From Bdellovibrionales bacterium (GTDB lineage Bacteria; Bdellovibrionota; Bdellovibrionia; Bdellovibrionales; UBA1609): a DNA stretch of 64,000 nucleotides. The position numbers and the translations under genes were made by a program. The stretch spans positions 550,619-614,618 of the forward strand of contig DAIDIG010000001.1 in NCBI GenBank assembly GCA_027459485.1, written 5' to 3'. The notes below the pieces were generated by a model, which worked only from the letters and a program-made list of their open reading frames with translations, searched no databases and was not told where the DNA came from. This document shows positions 33,429-42,974 of the stretch, piece after piece. Each line of letters begins with the position of its first letter. Positions within the stretch are counted from its first letter, which is position 1.

Positions 33429-36419
33429 ATGGGTTTCACGGAACAAGAAATCGAAGAGTTTAAAACAGAAGCGACCGAAATGTTGGATGCTGCCGAACAC
33501 GGACTTTTAGGTTTAGATCGCGGCGGCAAATTCAAAGATATATATGATACTGTTTTTCGCGCTTTTCATAACCTAAAGGGTGGAGCTGCGATGATGGAGC
33601 TCGAACAGCTGCAACATCACACCCATCAGCTTGAAGATGCCCTGGTTGCTTTTAAGGATCATGACGAGATATCGAAAGAAAAAGTCAGTTGGTTTTTACG
33701 GGGTATCGACGCCGCACGCATGATACTTGAAAATAAAGAGGTCAATTTTGACTACGGGAATTCGCAATCAAATGCGGCAGTTGAGCACGCGGAACCCGCG
33801 GCAAAGCCATTGTCAGAAGTGGGCGAGCAGCCAAAGCTTTCTTCTGTGGCGATCGATGAATTTATTGCGGAATGTGACACCATTTCTGAAAATATCTTTT
33901 CGCGCCTCCGTCAATTGGAATCAAAAGAATTATGCAAAGACGATCTTCACGCCCTGTATCGAGATATTCACTCGTTGAAAGGCTCGGCCTATCTTTTCGG
34001 CTTTGCCGCTTTGGGCGATGTGGCCCACGCCATGGAAACGAGTTTAGATCGAGTTCGCGAAGGCACGCATTTGCCGTCGAAAGCGCTTATTGATTCGCTT
34101 TTTAAAAGTGCCGATTTTATCGAGAGCATAATTGAAAAAATTAAATCTAAATCGCTCGAACAAGCGCGGGGCGAGGAGGTTCAGTCAATTCGTCAACTGC
34201 TGGAGTCTGCCGCCAATGAATTGAGTCCTGTTTCTTCAATGCCAACCGTGGATGCCACCTGTAACGGTGATGCGAAGAAGAATTCTGAAGGCAATGGGTC
34301 AATTCGTGTTCCCGTCGCGCTGTTAGATAATTTAATGACGTTAATGGGTGAGATGGTTCTTGTTCGTAATCAGGTTTTGCAGTTTTCGGGCCGCAGTGAG
34401 GATCTTGAATTCGTCAGCATGAGCAAACGGCTGAACGTCGTTACAAGCGAGATTCAAGGCGAAATGATGAAAACACGGATGCAGCCTGTCGGGACGGTGG
34501 TTGGCAAATTTCACCGGGTTGTTCGTGATTTGGCTAATGAACTTGGCAAAAAAATAAAACTAAATATCTCTGGTGAAGAAACCGAGCTTGATAAATCTTT
34601 GCTTGAAGCAATCAAAGATCCGTTGACTCATATTGTGCGTAATTCGTGCGATCATGGAATTGAGCCCGCGGATATTCGCAAGAGTGCGGGCAAGTCGATA
34701 GAAGGCCGGATTGATATTAAAGCCTATCACGAAGGCGGTCAGGTTGTAATAGAAGTGATCGACGACGGAGGCGGTTTAAGAAAACAATTAATTTTAAAAA
34801 AGGCTCTTGAAAAAGGTTTGGTGCGAGAAGACCAAGCAGCAAAGATGTCGGATAAGGAAATTTATCAGCTCATTTTTGCACCCGGCTTTTCGACTGCCAC
34901 TAAGGTCACAAGTGTTTCGGGCCGTGGCGTCGGCATGGACGTGGTACGAACTAACATCGAACGTATTGGCGGCACGATCGATATCAACAGCGTAGCCGGC
35001 GCAGGCACGGATTTTAAAATTAAAATTCCTCTGACGCTTGCAATTGTGCCGGCACTTATCGTGGGCTGTGGAGACGGCAAGTTCGCCATTCCGCAAGTGC
35101 ATCTCGATGAACTCGTGCGTGTCGATCAGATGCACGAAAATAAAATTGAATATTTGCTTGGCACTCCTGTTTATAGGCTAAGAGGGAATGTCCTGCCACT
35201 CGTCGATCTCAATTCTGTTTTGGGCATCAAAAAGGAGGCGGATCGTGGTGGCGATGCGCGAGTGGTTAATATTGCCGTTTTAAATGCCGACAATCATCCG
35301 TTCGGACTTATAATCGACAAAGTCTTTGATACGGCTGACATTGTGGTGAAGCCCCTGAATCGGCTACTGAAATCACTTCAGGTTTACTCGGGGGCCACAA
35401 TTCTAGGCAATGGCGACGTAGCTTTAATTCTAGATGTTCATGGCATTTCGAAAGTTTCAAATTTGGGTCTAAAAAAGACGTCTGAGCTATCAACGTCTGG
35501 TGAATCATCCGAGAAAACTCGTTCGATTTCGGACCGCCAAGATTTTCTGCTAATTCGATTGAACTCGCCGACCAAACACGCAATTCCGCTGACGTATGTA
35601 CAAAGGCTTGAAGAATTCAAATCCTCTCAAGTCGAATGGTCGGGTAAGCAGCCAGTCATTCGTTATAGGGATATAATTCTGCCAATAATTCGTGTGGGGG
35701 ACCAATTGGGGTTTGAGCCACTAGCCCGCGATCGCGAGCTCATTCCAGTCGTGGTTATTCAGCGAGGCGGCAAATTATTTGGTCTTGAAGTCTCTGAAAT
35801 ATTAGACACTCTTTCGACCGCGTTGAGTTTAGATACTTCTCTTGTATCGAAGCCTGGCCTATTTGGGCACCTCAACACGACTGATGAGTTGGTTGTGGTT
35901 GTGGATCCATTTGCTATTATTTCAACGGCTTTACCAGAATTTTCACCTAACAAGTTAAATGAGCAAGCCAGCCCCATAGCCTTAAGTGCCCCGCCAACCG
36001 TATTTTCAAAGCACGATTCTTTTGACCTAACCGCTCCCAAAAAGATTCTCTTGGTTGAAGACACAGCATTTTTTAGAAAATCGATAAAGGCAGTCTTGGA
36101 ATCAGCCGGTTATGAAGTGCTACTGGCGTCCGACGGTCAAGACGCTATGGAGATGCTGAGTTCTGTAGGTGAAAAAATTGATCTAATTGTGTCAGATATC
36201 GAAATGCCGAGGATGAACGGATTTCAGTTGGCGGCGACGATCCGTCAGCATCCGGCCTACAACAAAACACCGCTTTTGGCTATCAGTTCTCGTGCAGACG
36301 ATAAATATGTGAATCAAGGTAAGAAGGTTGGCTTCGATTATTATTTGGAAAAGCTCCAGCCAGATGTGTTGTTGAACGCCATTTCGAATTTGGTGAATCA
36401 CCCGAGGGGAGCGGCATGA
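33429..36419 (+). CDS. cheA: Hybrid CheA histidine kinase (two Hpt, two CheW-like domains, receiver)
   Basis: 996 aa. Hpt1 has His47 in FHNLKGGAAMM, Hpt2 has His181 in IHSLKGSAYLFG. The dimerisation part reads VALLDNLMTLMGEMVLVRNQ, and the ATPase shows NSCDHGIE, DDGGG and GRGVGMDVVRTNIERIGG. Two CheW-like domains follow (about 535-660 and 690-820). A C-terminal receiver has Asp923 in IVSDIEMPRMNG. Kinase for the two CheY proteins and CheB. It overlaps cheW by 4 bp. Two Hpt histidines and an attached receiver suggest an internal phosphorelay or phosphate sink. Confidence 0.95.
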   Translation: MGFTEQEIEEFKTEATEMLDAAEHGLLGLDRGGKFKDIYDTVFRAFHNLKGGAAMMELEQLQHHTHQLEDALVAFKDHDEISKEKVSWFLRGIDAARMILENKEVNFDYGNSQSNAAVEHAEPAAKPLSEVGEQPKLSSVAIDEFIAECDTISENIFSRLRQLESKELCKDDLHALYRDIHSLKGSAYLFGFAALGDVAHAMETSLDRVREGTHLPSKALIDSLFKSADFIESIIEKIKSKSLEQARGEEVQSIRQLLESAANELSPVSSMPTVDATCNGDAKKNSEGNGSIRVPVALLDNLMTLMGEMVLVRNQVLQFSGRSEDLEFVSMSKRLNVVTSEIQGEMMKTRMQPVGTVVGKFHRVVRDLANELGKKIKLNISGEETELDKSLLEAIKDPLTHIVRNSCDHGIEPADIRKSAGKSIEGRIDIKAYHEGGQVVIEVIDDGGGLRKQLILKKALEKGLVREDQAAKMSDKEIYQLIFAPGFSTATKVTSVSGRGVGMDVVRTNIERIGGTIDINSVAGAGTDFKIKIPLTLAIVPALIVGCGDGKFAIPQVHLDELVRVDQMHENKIEYLLGTPVYRLRGNVLPLVDLNSVLGIKKEADRGGDARVVNIAVLNADNHPFGLIIDKVFDTADIVVKPLNRLLKSLQVYSGATILGNGDVALILDVHGISKVSNLGLKKTSELSTSGESSEKTRSISDRQDFLLIRLNSPTKHAIPLTYVQRLEEFKSSQVEWSGKQPVIRYRDIILPIIRVGDQLGFEPLARDRELIPVVVIQRGGKLFGLEVSEILDTLSTALSLDTSLVSKPGLFGHLNTTDELVVVVDPFAIISTALPEFSPNKLNEQASPIALSAPPTVFSKHDSFDLTAPKKILLVEDTAFFRKSIKAVLESAGYEVLLASDGQDAMEMLSSVGEKIDLIVSDIEMPRMNGFQLAATIRQHPAYNKTPLLAISSRADDKYVNQGKKVGFDYYLEKLQPDVLLNAISNLVNHPRGAA

Positions 36420-36889
36420 ATTTCGAAGGAACTAAAGCTGTAGCGTCATCCACAAGTGAATTACTAACCACTTTTCATGTTGGTGAGCACTTTTTTGGGT
36501 TAGAGGTCATGAGGGTGCAGGAAGTGACCGGCCATCCGAGCGTTGTTCCGGTGCCACTTGCGCCGGCCTTTGTCTGCGGGTTAGTAAATTTGAGAGGACA
36601 AATCGCCACAGCAATCGCTTTAGGGGAATTATTTGGCTACGGCCGTGATACTACCCAGCAAATGTCGGTAGTTTGCCGCTTAGACGGCAACCTTGTTTCT
36701 CTGCTCGTGGATTCAATTGGAGATGTGGTCGAAGTTGAACATAGTCAATTCGAACCATCGCCACCAGCCTTGCCGGCATCAATCAAGCAGTTTGTTAAAG
36801 GCATTTATAAAATGGATAAACAGCTCTTGAGCGTTTTGGACTTAGAAGCCCTTGCGAAAGAACTTTCACCCAACCAAGAAATAAATTGA
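36416..36889 (+). CDS. cheW: Chemotaxis coupling protein CheW
   Basis: 157 aa, single CheW domain: TTFHVGEHFFGLEVMRVQEVTG, then VCGLVNLRGQIATAIALGELFG and the C-terminal ILNVLDLE-like LLSVLDLEAL. Bridges CheA and the receptor. Its ATG overlaps the cheA stop (ATGA), so it is translationally coupled. It is followed 20 bp later by the receptor gene. Confidence 0.95.
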   Translation: MNFEGTKAVASSTSELLTTFHVGEHFFGLEVMRVQEVTGHPSVVPVPLAPAFVCGLVNLRGQIATAIALGELFGYGRDTTQQMSVVCRLDGNLVSLLVDSIGDVVEVEHSQFEPSPPALPASIKQFVKGIYKMDKQLLSVLDLEALAKELSPNQEIN

Positions 36890-36909
36890 GTAAATAAGGA
36901 GAACGTAAA

Positions 36910-38538
36910 ATGAACAAACCAGCTTTAAAAATTGAATCTAAAATTTCCGATGTGGAAATAATGAATGATAAAAAGTTAGCTGAGGCCAATAGTGACGCTC
37001 AGAATGATGCTATTCAGTCTGAAATGGGCGGCTGGATTAGGGCCATTCAGCGAGTGCAAGGGGTCATTGAGTTTAACCTCGATGGCACAGTCATCACGGC
37101 CAACGATAATTTTGTAAATTTACTCGGGTACCACCTGAACGAGATTCAAGGTAAGCATCATCGAATGTTTTGTGATTCTGCCTACGTGAACTCGCCGGCC
37201 TACCAAGAGTTTTGGGCACGATTAAACCAAGGGGATTTTCAGGCGGGGGAATTCAAGCGTGTCGGCAAGGGCGGCAAAGAGGTCCGGATCAACGCTTCGT
37301 ATAACCCAATTTTTAGCTCAGATGGTAAACTTTTGAAAGTTGTAAAATTCGCGGTGGATGTGACTGAACAGAAAAATAAGGCGGCTGAAAATCAAGGCAA
37401 GCTAACCGCTATATCAAAAGCTCAGGCGATTATCGAATTTAATCTGGATGGTACGGTGATCACGGCCAATGATAATTTTTTGCATGTGCTGGGTTATCAA
37501 TTGAGTGAAATTCAGGGCAAACATCACCGAATGTTTTGTGATTCCGCCTACGCGAATTCACCGGCATATCAAGCGTTCTGGGCAAAGCTGAATCGGGGCG
37601 ATTTTGATGCGGGGGAATTCAAGCGCATTGGCAGGGGCGGTAAAGAGGTCTGGATCAATGCTTCGTACAACCCGATCTTGGATGCCAATGGGCGCCCCTA
37701 TAAAGTGGTGAAATTTGCGACTGATATTACAGAGGTCAAAAAAATGATTTTTGCCGTTGAAGAAACGGCGGCCTCACTTTCAAGCGCTTCATCCGAACTC
37801 ACGGCAACAGCCACTGAAATGTCGAATTCGGCGTCCAAGACAAATCAAGAGTCACAATCGGCAGCCAGTGCAGCCGAAGAAGTTTCGGCGGGCGTTCAAA
37901 CCGTTGCGACTAACATGGAGGAGATGGTCGCCTCTATAAAAGAAATTGGTCGCTCGACAAGCGAATCTTCAGAAATGGCCAAATCTACCTTGATAAGGGC
38001 CCAGGAGTCGAATGCGACTATTACAAAGTTGGGGGCAAGCAGCCAGGAAATTGGTGACGTTATTAAAGTGATTAGTTCGATTGCTCAGCAGACAAACCTA
38101 TTGGCTCTTAATGCCACTATCGAAGCCGCGAGGGCGGGTGAAGCCGGCAAAGGTTTTGCCGTGGTAGCCAATGAAGTTAAAGAATTGGCAAAGCAAACGG
38201 CAAAAGCAACGGACGACATCACCCATAAAATTGGCGCTATCCAAACCGATACAAAGAGTGCCGTTGAGGCCATAGCGGGTATTTCGCAATCGGTTGAAAA
38301 GCTAAATTGTATTTCAGGGGTCATTGCCGCTGCTGTTGAAGAACAGACGGCCACAACGAATGAAATCTCTCGGGTTGTTCTTGAGTCTAAAAAAGGAGTC
38401 GAAAGCATAGCCGGAGCAGTGAAAACTGTGTCAGTGGCAGCTCAAGAAAATAGCGCAAGCTCAACTCAGACCCTTGAAGCGTCTAAACAGTTGGCAAATT
38501 TAGCTGAAAAGCTGAATGCCTTAATTAAAAAGGTTTAA
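36910..38538 (+). CDS. Soluble methyl-accepting chemotaxis protein with duplicated PAS domains (BdlA-like)
   Basis: 542 aa without membrane segments. PAS1 (about 50-155) and PAS2 (about 172-277) are near copies, including [37 protein letters not shown] and NASYNPI. They are followed by the MCP signalling domain with the hairpin tip [46 protein letters not shown] is the layout of Pseudomonas BdlA, a biofilm-dispersal sensor tied to c-di-GMP. No C-terminal methyl-transferase-binding pentapeptide is present. The sole receptor in the cluster, it sits between cheW and cheB. Confidence 0.93.
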   Translation: MNKPALKIESKISDVEIMNDKKLAEANSDAQNDAIQSEMGGWIRAIQRVQGVIEFNLDGTVITANDNFVNLLGYHLNEIQGKHHRMFCDSAYVNSPAYQEFWARLNQGDFQAGEFKRVGKGGKEVRINASYNPIFSSDGKLLKVVKFAVDVTEQKNKAAENQGKLTAISKAQAIIEFNLDGTVITANDNFLHVLGYQLSEIQGKHHRMFCDSAYANSPAYQAFWAKLNRGDFDAGEFKRIGRGGKEVWINASYNPILDANGRPYKVVKFATDITEVKKMIFAVEETAASLSSASSELTATATEMSNSASKTNQESQSAASAAEEVSAGVQTVATNMEEMVASIKEIGRSTSESSEMAKSTLIRAQESNATITKLGASSQEIGDVIKVISSIAQQTNLLALNATIEAARAGEAGKGFAVVANEVKELAKQTAKATDDITHKIGAIQTDTKSAVEAIAGISQSVEKLNCISGVIAAAVEEQTATTNEISRVVLESKKGVESIAGAVKTVSVAAQENSASSTQTLEASKQLANLAEKLNALIKKV

Positions 38539-38544
38539 TATTGA

Positions 38545-39621
38545 ATGAGCGCTATCAAAGTTGTGATTGCAGATGACTCAGCTGTTTATCGCTCGCAAAT
38601 TCGTGAAGCGCTCGAAACAATCAAAAATGTTAGAGTGGCCGCCTCCGCCTCAAACGGCAGGTTGGCCATCGAACAGGTGAAGTTGACGAAACCCGACCTT
38701 TTAATTCTTGATATGGAAATGCCAGAGCTAAATGGCATAGAGACTTTAGACGAATTGCAACGTCAGAGGTTAAAAGTATCGACAATCGTATTTGCATCAG
38801 CCGGCCGGCGGGGTGCTGAAGCCGCGATTGAAGCTTTAAAACATGGGGCTATCGACTTTGTTCCTAAACCTGCGAACGATGGGTCGTCTGAAATGCCAAT
38901 GCAAATGCCCTGTGAACGCATCAGAACGTTGTTAGAACCAAAAATTCAAGCGCTGTCTAAATCGAGCTCGGTTGTATCCAATTTAACCCAACCAAGGGGA
39001 GACAACAGTTCATATACGCACGTTCTGTGGGATTTTTTCAAACCTAAGCTGATTGTGATGGGCTCATCAACCGGTGGGCCTTCAATATTAGAAAATATTT
39101 TTAGTCAGATACGAAAACCGCTGAATTGCCCGATCATAATTGTTCAGCACATGCCACCGATATTCACCACGGCACTGGCCGAGCGCTTAGCAAAATGCAG
39201 CGGTCTACAAGTGGTTGAGGCAAAAGATAGGGAAGTGATTCAAGACGGTCATGTTTATGTAGCCCCAGGCGATTTTCATCTGCGTCTGAAGCTCAATGAG
39301 ACCTCGCTGGTTTGTAGATTGGATCGAGGTTCGCAAATCAATTCAGTACGACCGGCTGTCGATGCGCTTTTTGAATCTGTAGCGCCGATATTTAAAGAAC
39401 AGGTTTTGGCGTTTGTCTTAAGCGGCATGGGAGCGGACGGTTGTGCTGGGGCTCAAAAAATCAAAGAAGCTGGCGGCGCCGTGGTTATCCAGAACAAAAC
39501 CTCATGTGTCGTCTACGGTATGCCAGGTGCCGTCGAATCTGTCGGAGCTTTTGATCGAGTCGCGACGCCCAATGAGATCGCTGATTTAATCAACAAAAAG
39601 GCAACACCGACGATCGGCTGA
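38545..39621 (+). CDS. cheB: Chemotaxis protein-glutamate methylesterase CheB
   Basis: 358 aa: receiver with Asp56 in LILDMEMPELNG, linker, and methylesterase domain with the catalytic Ser175 in MGSSTGGPS, His in IIVQHMPP, and Asp in SGMGADGCAG. Demethylates (and deamidates) receptor glutamates to reset adaptation once phosphorylated by CheA. Starts 6 bp after the receptor gene. Normal length and all three catalytic residues are present. Confidence 0.96.
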   Translation: MSAIKVVIADDSAVYRSQIREALETIKNVRVAASASNGRLAIEQVKLTKPDLLILDMEMPELNGIETLDELQRQRLKVSTIVFASAGRRGAEAAIEALKHGAIDFVPKPANDGSSEMPMQMPCERIRTLLEPKIQALSKSSSVVSNLTQPRGDNSSYTHVLWDFFKPKLIVMGSSTGGPSILENIFSQIRKPLNCPIIIVQHMPPIFTTALAERLAKCSGLQVVEAKDREVIQDGHVYVAPGDFHLRLKLNETSLVCRLDRGSQINSVRPAVDALFESVAPIFKEQVLAFVLSGMGADGCAGAQKIKEAGGAVVIQNKTSCVVYGMPGAVESVGAFDRVATPNEIADLINKKATPTIG

Positions 39622-39650
39622 TAGTCGCTTAACCGGATAGGAGAGTTACG

Positions 39651-40034
39651 GTGATTCAACTGCTACTTGTAGACGACGCTAAGGCCATGCACATCTTTGT
39701 CAAAGATTTATTAAAGAGCATGCGACAAATATCCGTGACAAGCGCGGAAAATGGAAAAGAGGCTATCGACCTTTTTAGCGCAGGCCAAAGTTTTGACCTG
39801 GTTTTGCTCGATTGGATAATGCCTGTCATGGACGGACCGACTACACTTCAAAAATTCTTCAACTTGGGCATTGATTGGCCGGTTGTGATGATGACCGTAC
39901 GGAATAATCCAAACGACATTACAACTATGCTCAAAATGGGCGCACGCGACTACTTGATGAAGCCATTTACTGTCGACATCCTGATCGAAAAAATCATGAC
40001 AGGGGTAGGATGCCACAATGAACGAATCGCGTGA
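39651..40034 (+). CDS. cheY: Second CheY-like response regulator
   Basis: 127-aa receiver with acidic pair in LLVDDA, phospho-acceptor Asp54 in LLDWIMPVMDG, switch Thr in MMTVRN, and Lys in LMKPF. GTG start with AGGAG 7 nt upstream. It overlaps the cheR start by 17 bp, so it is in one operon. Two CheY proteins plus a CheX suggest one acts as output and the other as phosphate sink, or two outputs. Confidence 0.93.
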   Translation: MIQLLLVDDAKAMHIFVKDLLKSMRQISVTSAENGKEAIDLFSAGQSFDLVLLDWIMPVMDGPTTLQKFFNLGIDWPVVMMTVRNNPNDITTMLKMGARDYLMKPFTVDILIEKIMTGVGCHNERIA

Positions 40035-40854
40035 CGAAATATTGAGCTTTTTCGCAAAATTTATTCATGCCACGCTGGGTATTGTCTATTCGAGCAGCAA
40101 TTATTTTCAGCTTGAAAATAGATTGAACGAAATCGCGAAATTAATTGGGGTTCAGTCACTCGAGCAACTCTATGCGACGGCGGTTCAAGGTATCGCGGGA
40201 TCTTTTTACGATTTGCTGTTGGACATTGCCACGAACAACGAAACCTCCTTTTTTCGAGATTCAAAGGTATTTGAGGCGATCGAAAAGGAGATCTTACCGC
40301 AGTTCAGTTCAGGCCGAACTTTGAACATTTGGTCAGCGGCGAGTTCAACGGGGCAAGAGTCCCTTTCGGTTTCGATCGTTGTCTTAGAATATTGTAAGAA
40401 ATATGGGCTCGAGATACCGTTTTCAGTTTTGGCGAGCGATATTTGTCAGCGAGTTTTGGATCGAGCAATCTCGGGAGAATATACTCAGTTAGAAGTGCAA
40501 AGGGGGCTGCCCGCACAATTTTTGGTAAAGTATTTTGAAAATAAGGCCGAGAGGCACTGGAAAGTGGTCTCACTATTGCAAAAGCATATTCAATACAAAA
40601 AAGTCAACTTAACACAGCCGTTTGGTTTCTTGCCAAAATTCGATTTGATATTGTGTCGGAATGTTTTGATTTATCAAACAGTCGAATCAAAACTAGATAT
40701 AATCGCACGAATGAGCAAACATCTACATGACGGCGGCCACCTCATTGTCGGCGCTGGCGAGAGTTTGCTGGGGCTATCAAGCGATTTTGAACTTAAGAAT
40801 GTCAGCGGTGCTATTTTATACCAAAAGAAAAATAGGATTCAAAACGCGGCATGA
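40018..40854 (+). CDS. cheR: Chemotaxis protein methyltransferase CheR
   Basis: 278 aa, SAM-dependent methyltransferase for receptor glutamates. N-terminal helical domain followed by TNNETSFFRDSKVFEAI, IWSAASSTGQESLS (SAM site), LASDI, and FDLILCRNVLIYQ. Family length is normal. Last gene of the che cluster; the stop is followed 9 bp later by a 7-bp hairpin AATTGGG / CCCAATT. Confidence 0.96.
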   Translation: MNESRDEILSFFAKFIHATLGIVYSSSNYFQLENRLNEIAKLIGVQSLEQLYATAVQGIAGSFYDLLLDIATNNETSFFRDSKVFEAIEKEILPQFSSGRTLNIWSAASSTGQESLSVSIVVLEYCKKYGLEIPFSVLASDICQRVLDRAISGEYTQLEVQRGLPAQFLVKYFENKAERHWKVVSLLQKHIQYKKVNLTQPFGFLPKFDLILCRNVLIYQTVESKLDIIARMSKHLHDGGHLIVGAGESLLGLSSDFELKNVSGAILYQKKNRIQNAA

Positions 40855-40863
40855 ATAGTGATG

Positions 40864-40884
40864 AATTGGGCACGGAACCCAATT
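40864..40884 (+). terminator. Hairpin at the end of the che cluster
   Basis: Perfect inverted repeat AATTGGG-N7-CCCAATT beginning 9 bp after the cheR stop. There is no T-run, so it is at best a weak intrinsic terminator or an mRNA 3'-end stabiliser. Confidence 0.4.
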
Positions 40885-40958
40885 AATTCGATAGGCCAGA
40901 ATGCAAGCGCTCGTGAACTAAAGCGTGTACGTTTAAAAGAGGCCCGCAAAGCAAGGTA

Positions 40959-40986
40959 TTGACTACAGCTATTTTCATTACATAAT
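40959..40986 (+). promoter_or_regulatory. Sigma-70-type promoter of the 40995 gene
   Basis: TTGACT, 16 nt, CATAAT. The -10 ends 8 nt before the ATG at 40995, so this mRNA may also be leaderless; no Shine-Dalgarno is seen. Confidence 0.55.
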
Positions 40987-40994
40987 TGTAAAAT

Positions 40995-41843
40995 ATGGGT
41001 CGGGCGGCATCTTTCATTTTTGTTTTCATTTCCCTTCTGTCGATTTCGCACCTGGCGTTTGCTTGGTGCGATAATTGTGGCGCGAATGGATGTTGCAGAT
41101 GCCCAACCGGGCAAGCGCAGTGTTTAGGTTCGTTTTCGTCATGTGAAGAAGCGTGCGGGCTAGTCGGCCCGACTGGTACGGGCGGCAGTTCAAATGTATG
41201 GTCGGGAGCACAAGGCGCGTTTTTGCAGGGATTTATGAACGGACTGCGCAACTCTCAAACCCAACGGCCTTTGACTCCATATCAAATCCAGCAGATGCAG
41301 ATTCAACAGCAACAACAGCAACAAGAAGAGATTGAAGCGCAAAAGGCCGAGCAAGAAAGACAGGAGAAGATTCAGACGTATCTGCAAGCCCAGCAAAGAG
41401 CCAAGCAGGAAAAGGCGGCAAAGCTGGATAATGAGGCTGAGAGTGGATTGAGCTTACTGGGCGCGACTTCAGCTTCTACGGGTATGACCGATCAACAGCT
41501 GTTAGGGCAAAGTTCAAATGCCAACGATACCAATACAACCAAAGGCTATCAAAAAGGTTTTGATCATGCGATTAATTGTATTTCTCGAAGCGCCGGCAGC
41601 AGTTGTTCAGCCGGCACGGCGCAACAAACCATTTCTTGTGTGCATGACTACAATGCCGGTTACGACTTAGGGTCAAAAAAAGTTCAGGCGTTGATCAGCG
41701 ATGCCTACCAAGCCGGTGAAACTGCCGGCCGAACGGGTCAAGTAAACAATGGTGCTGCGGATTCTCGTGCGAGCGGGGGCTGTCGTACTGAATGGATTGA
41801 ATCCTATAACCGGGGATATTTTGCAGGTAAACACTCAAACTAG
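40995..41843 (+). CDS. Secreted Cys- and Gln-rich coiled-coil protein, unknown function
   Basis: 282 aa. Signal peptide ends LAFA; the mature N-terminus is a dense Cys region (WCDNCGANGCCRCPTGQAQC, then CEEAC), followed by a Gln-rich stretch and an E/Q/K coiled coil (about 100-140). The C-terminal half has Gly/Ala repeats with GYQKGFDHAINC, CVHDYNAGYDLGSK and SYNRGYFAGKH, three similar Y-x-x-G-[YF] units. Possibly a structural or adhesive secreted protein. Probably leaderless. It is 15 bp from the next gene, so the two are likely an operon. Confidence 0.75.
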   Translation: MGRAASFIFVFISLLSISHLAFAWCDNCGANGCCRCPTGQAQCLGSFSSCEEACGLVGPTGTGGSSNVWSGAQGAFLQGFMNGLRNSQTQRPLTPYQIQQMQIQQQQQQQEEIEAQKAEQERQEKIQTYLQAQQRAKQEKAAKLDNEAESGLSLLGATSASTGMTDQQLLGQSSNANDTNTTKGYQKGFDHAINCISRSAGSSCSAGTAQQTISCVHDYNAGYDLGSKKVQALISDAYQAGETAGRTGQVNNGAADSRASGGCRTEWIESYNRGYFAGKHSN

Positions 41844-41858
41844 TGGAGCCATATTAAG

Positions 41859-42845
41859 ATGAAAACTAAATATTTCGTCGTCTTCATTCTGCTATTTGCA
41901 TCGCCTCTCGTACACGCTGACACGAATGACGTCGAGGTCATGCGGTTAAAGGCACAACAATTTATCGCCGCCAAAGATTGGTCTTCGGCTGAAAGTGAAG
42001 CGAAAGCGATAACTGATGCGGATCCAAAAAACCTGGACGGTTGGCTTATGTACGGAATTGTCGAGCAGCGGCTTGAAAAAAATGATTCGGCGGCGGTGGC
42101 TTATAAACATTATTTGGCTCTTAATCCACCTGAAGATAAAGCCGCAGCAGTTCGTCAACGTTTGGCTGAGGTTGAGGTTCGCGAGCAGAAATCTGATGAA
42201 AAAAAACTTACGAAGAGCCAAGAACATTATGGCTTGAAATCAAACGGCGTCTTTTTTGCGTTTGCGCCCATTTATCAGCCATCAACATCGACGGTTTTGA
42301 ACGGAAATGTAAACAGCAACTATCAGTTTGGGCTTCAGCTTCAACAGATGAATATCGGTATTATGTATGACGGTGGCAGTGTATCGCAAATGAGAGTTCC
42401 TACTGGTGGATCGAGCTATAAAATAGGTGGTCCTGCGAATTTATCAACGTGGACAATGTACCTCGAATACAATTACATTTTGACCGCCCCCTTTACGACA
42501 ATGGGGCCATTTTCTATATATATCCCAGCGCACCTCGGTTTTTTTGAAAATAGTCTTAGACTGAGTGACGGATCGAACTCATTTTCGAATATAGGAGCGG
42601 AAGTTGCGACCGGCATCGGAACGCAATGGTACAGCCGCACGCCAATTGTTATTGGACTATCCGCGCTTTATCATCAAGGTGTGGGTTTTGAAAATCTCAC
42701 AAGTGGATCAAACACCACCGAGGGAGTTGAAAATACTTCGGGCACCATCGCACATGGCGGAAATGTCGGCCCGGAAATTCGACTTACTTTTACCTACCTC
42801 TTTGAGCATACGAAGACACTGGCCGAAAAAGCGGGTATTCAGTAG
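41859..42845 (+). CDS. Exported TPR protein with C-terminal outer-membrane beta-barrel
   Basis: 328 aa. Signal peptide ends VHA. Residues about 25-110 form TPR helices (AKDWSSAESEAKAITDADPKNLDGWLMYGIVEQR), followed by a short linker and about 190 residues of alternating aromatic beta strands (FFAFAPIYQPS, YQFGLQLQQMNIGIMYDGG, WTMYLEYNYIL, PEIRLTFTYLFE), typical of an outer-membrane barrel. It probably anchors to the outer membrane with the TPR in the periplasm. Second gene of an operon with the Cys/Gln-rich secreted protein. Confidence 0.7.
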   Translation: MKTKYFVVFILLFASPLVHADTNDVEVMRLKAQQFIAAKDWSSAESEAKAITDADPKNLDGWLMYGIVEQRLEKNDSAAVAYKHYLALNPPEDKAAAVRQRLAEVEVREQKSDEKKLTKSQEHYGLKSNGVFFAFAPIYQPSTSTVLNGNVNSNYQFGLQLQQMNIGIMYDGGSVSQMRVPTGGSSYKIGGPANLSTWTMYLEYNYILTAPFTTMGPFSIYIPAHLGFFENSLRLSDGSNSFSNIGAEVATGIGTQWYSRTPIVIGLSALYHQGVGFENLTSGSNTTEGVENTSGTIAHGGNVGPEIRLTFTYLFEHTKTLAEKAGIQ

Positions 42846-42974
42846 TATCCCGTTGAAATGTGATAACAGTTCTGGCGGGGCCAAGGTAACGCCGATGGTG
42901 CTGCCGTTTTTGAAGTTTGCCTAAGCAAACTTTACTCTGTCGAAAGACCCAAGGACCAGATATACTCTCGACCC

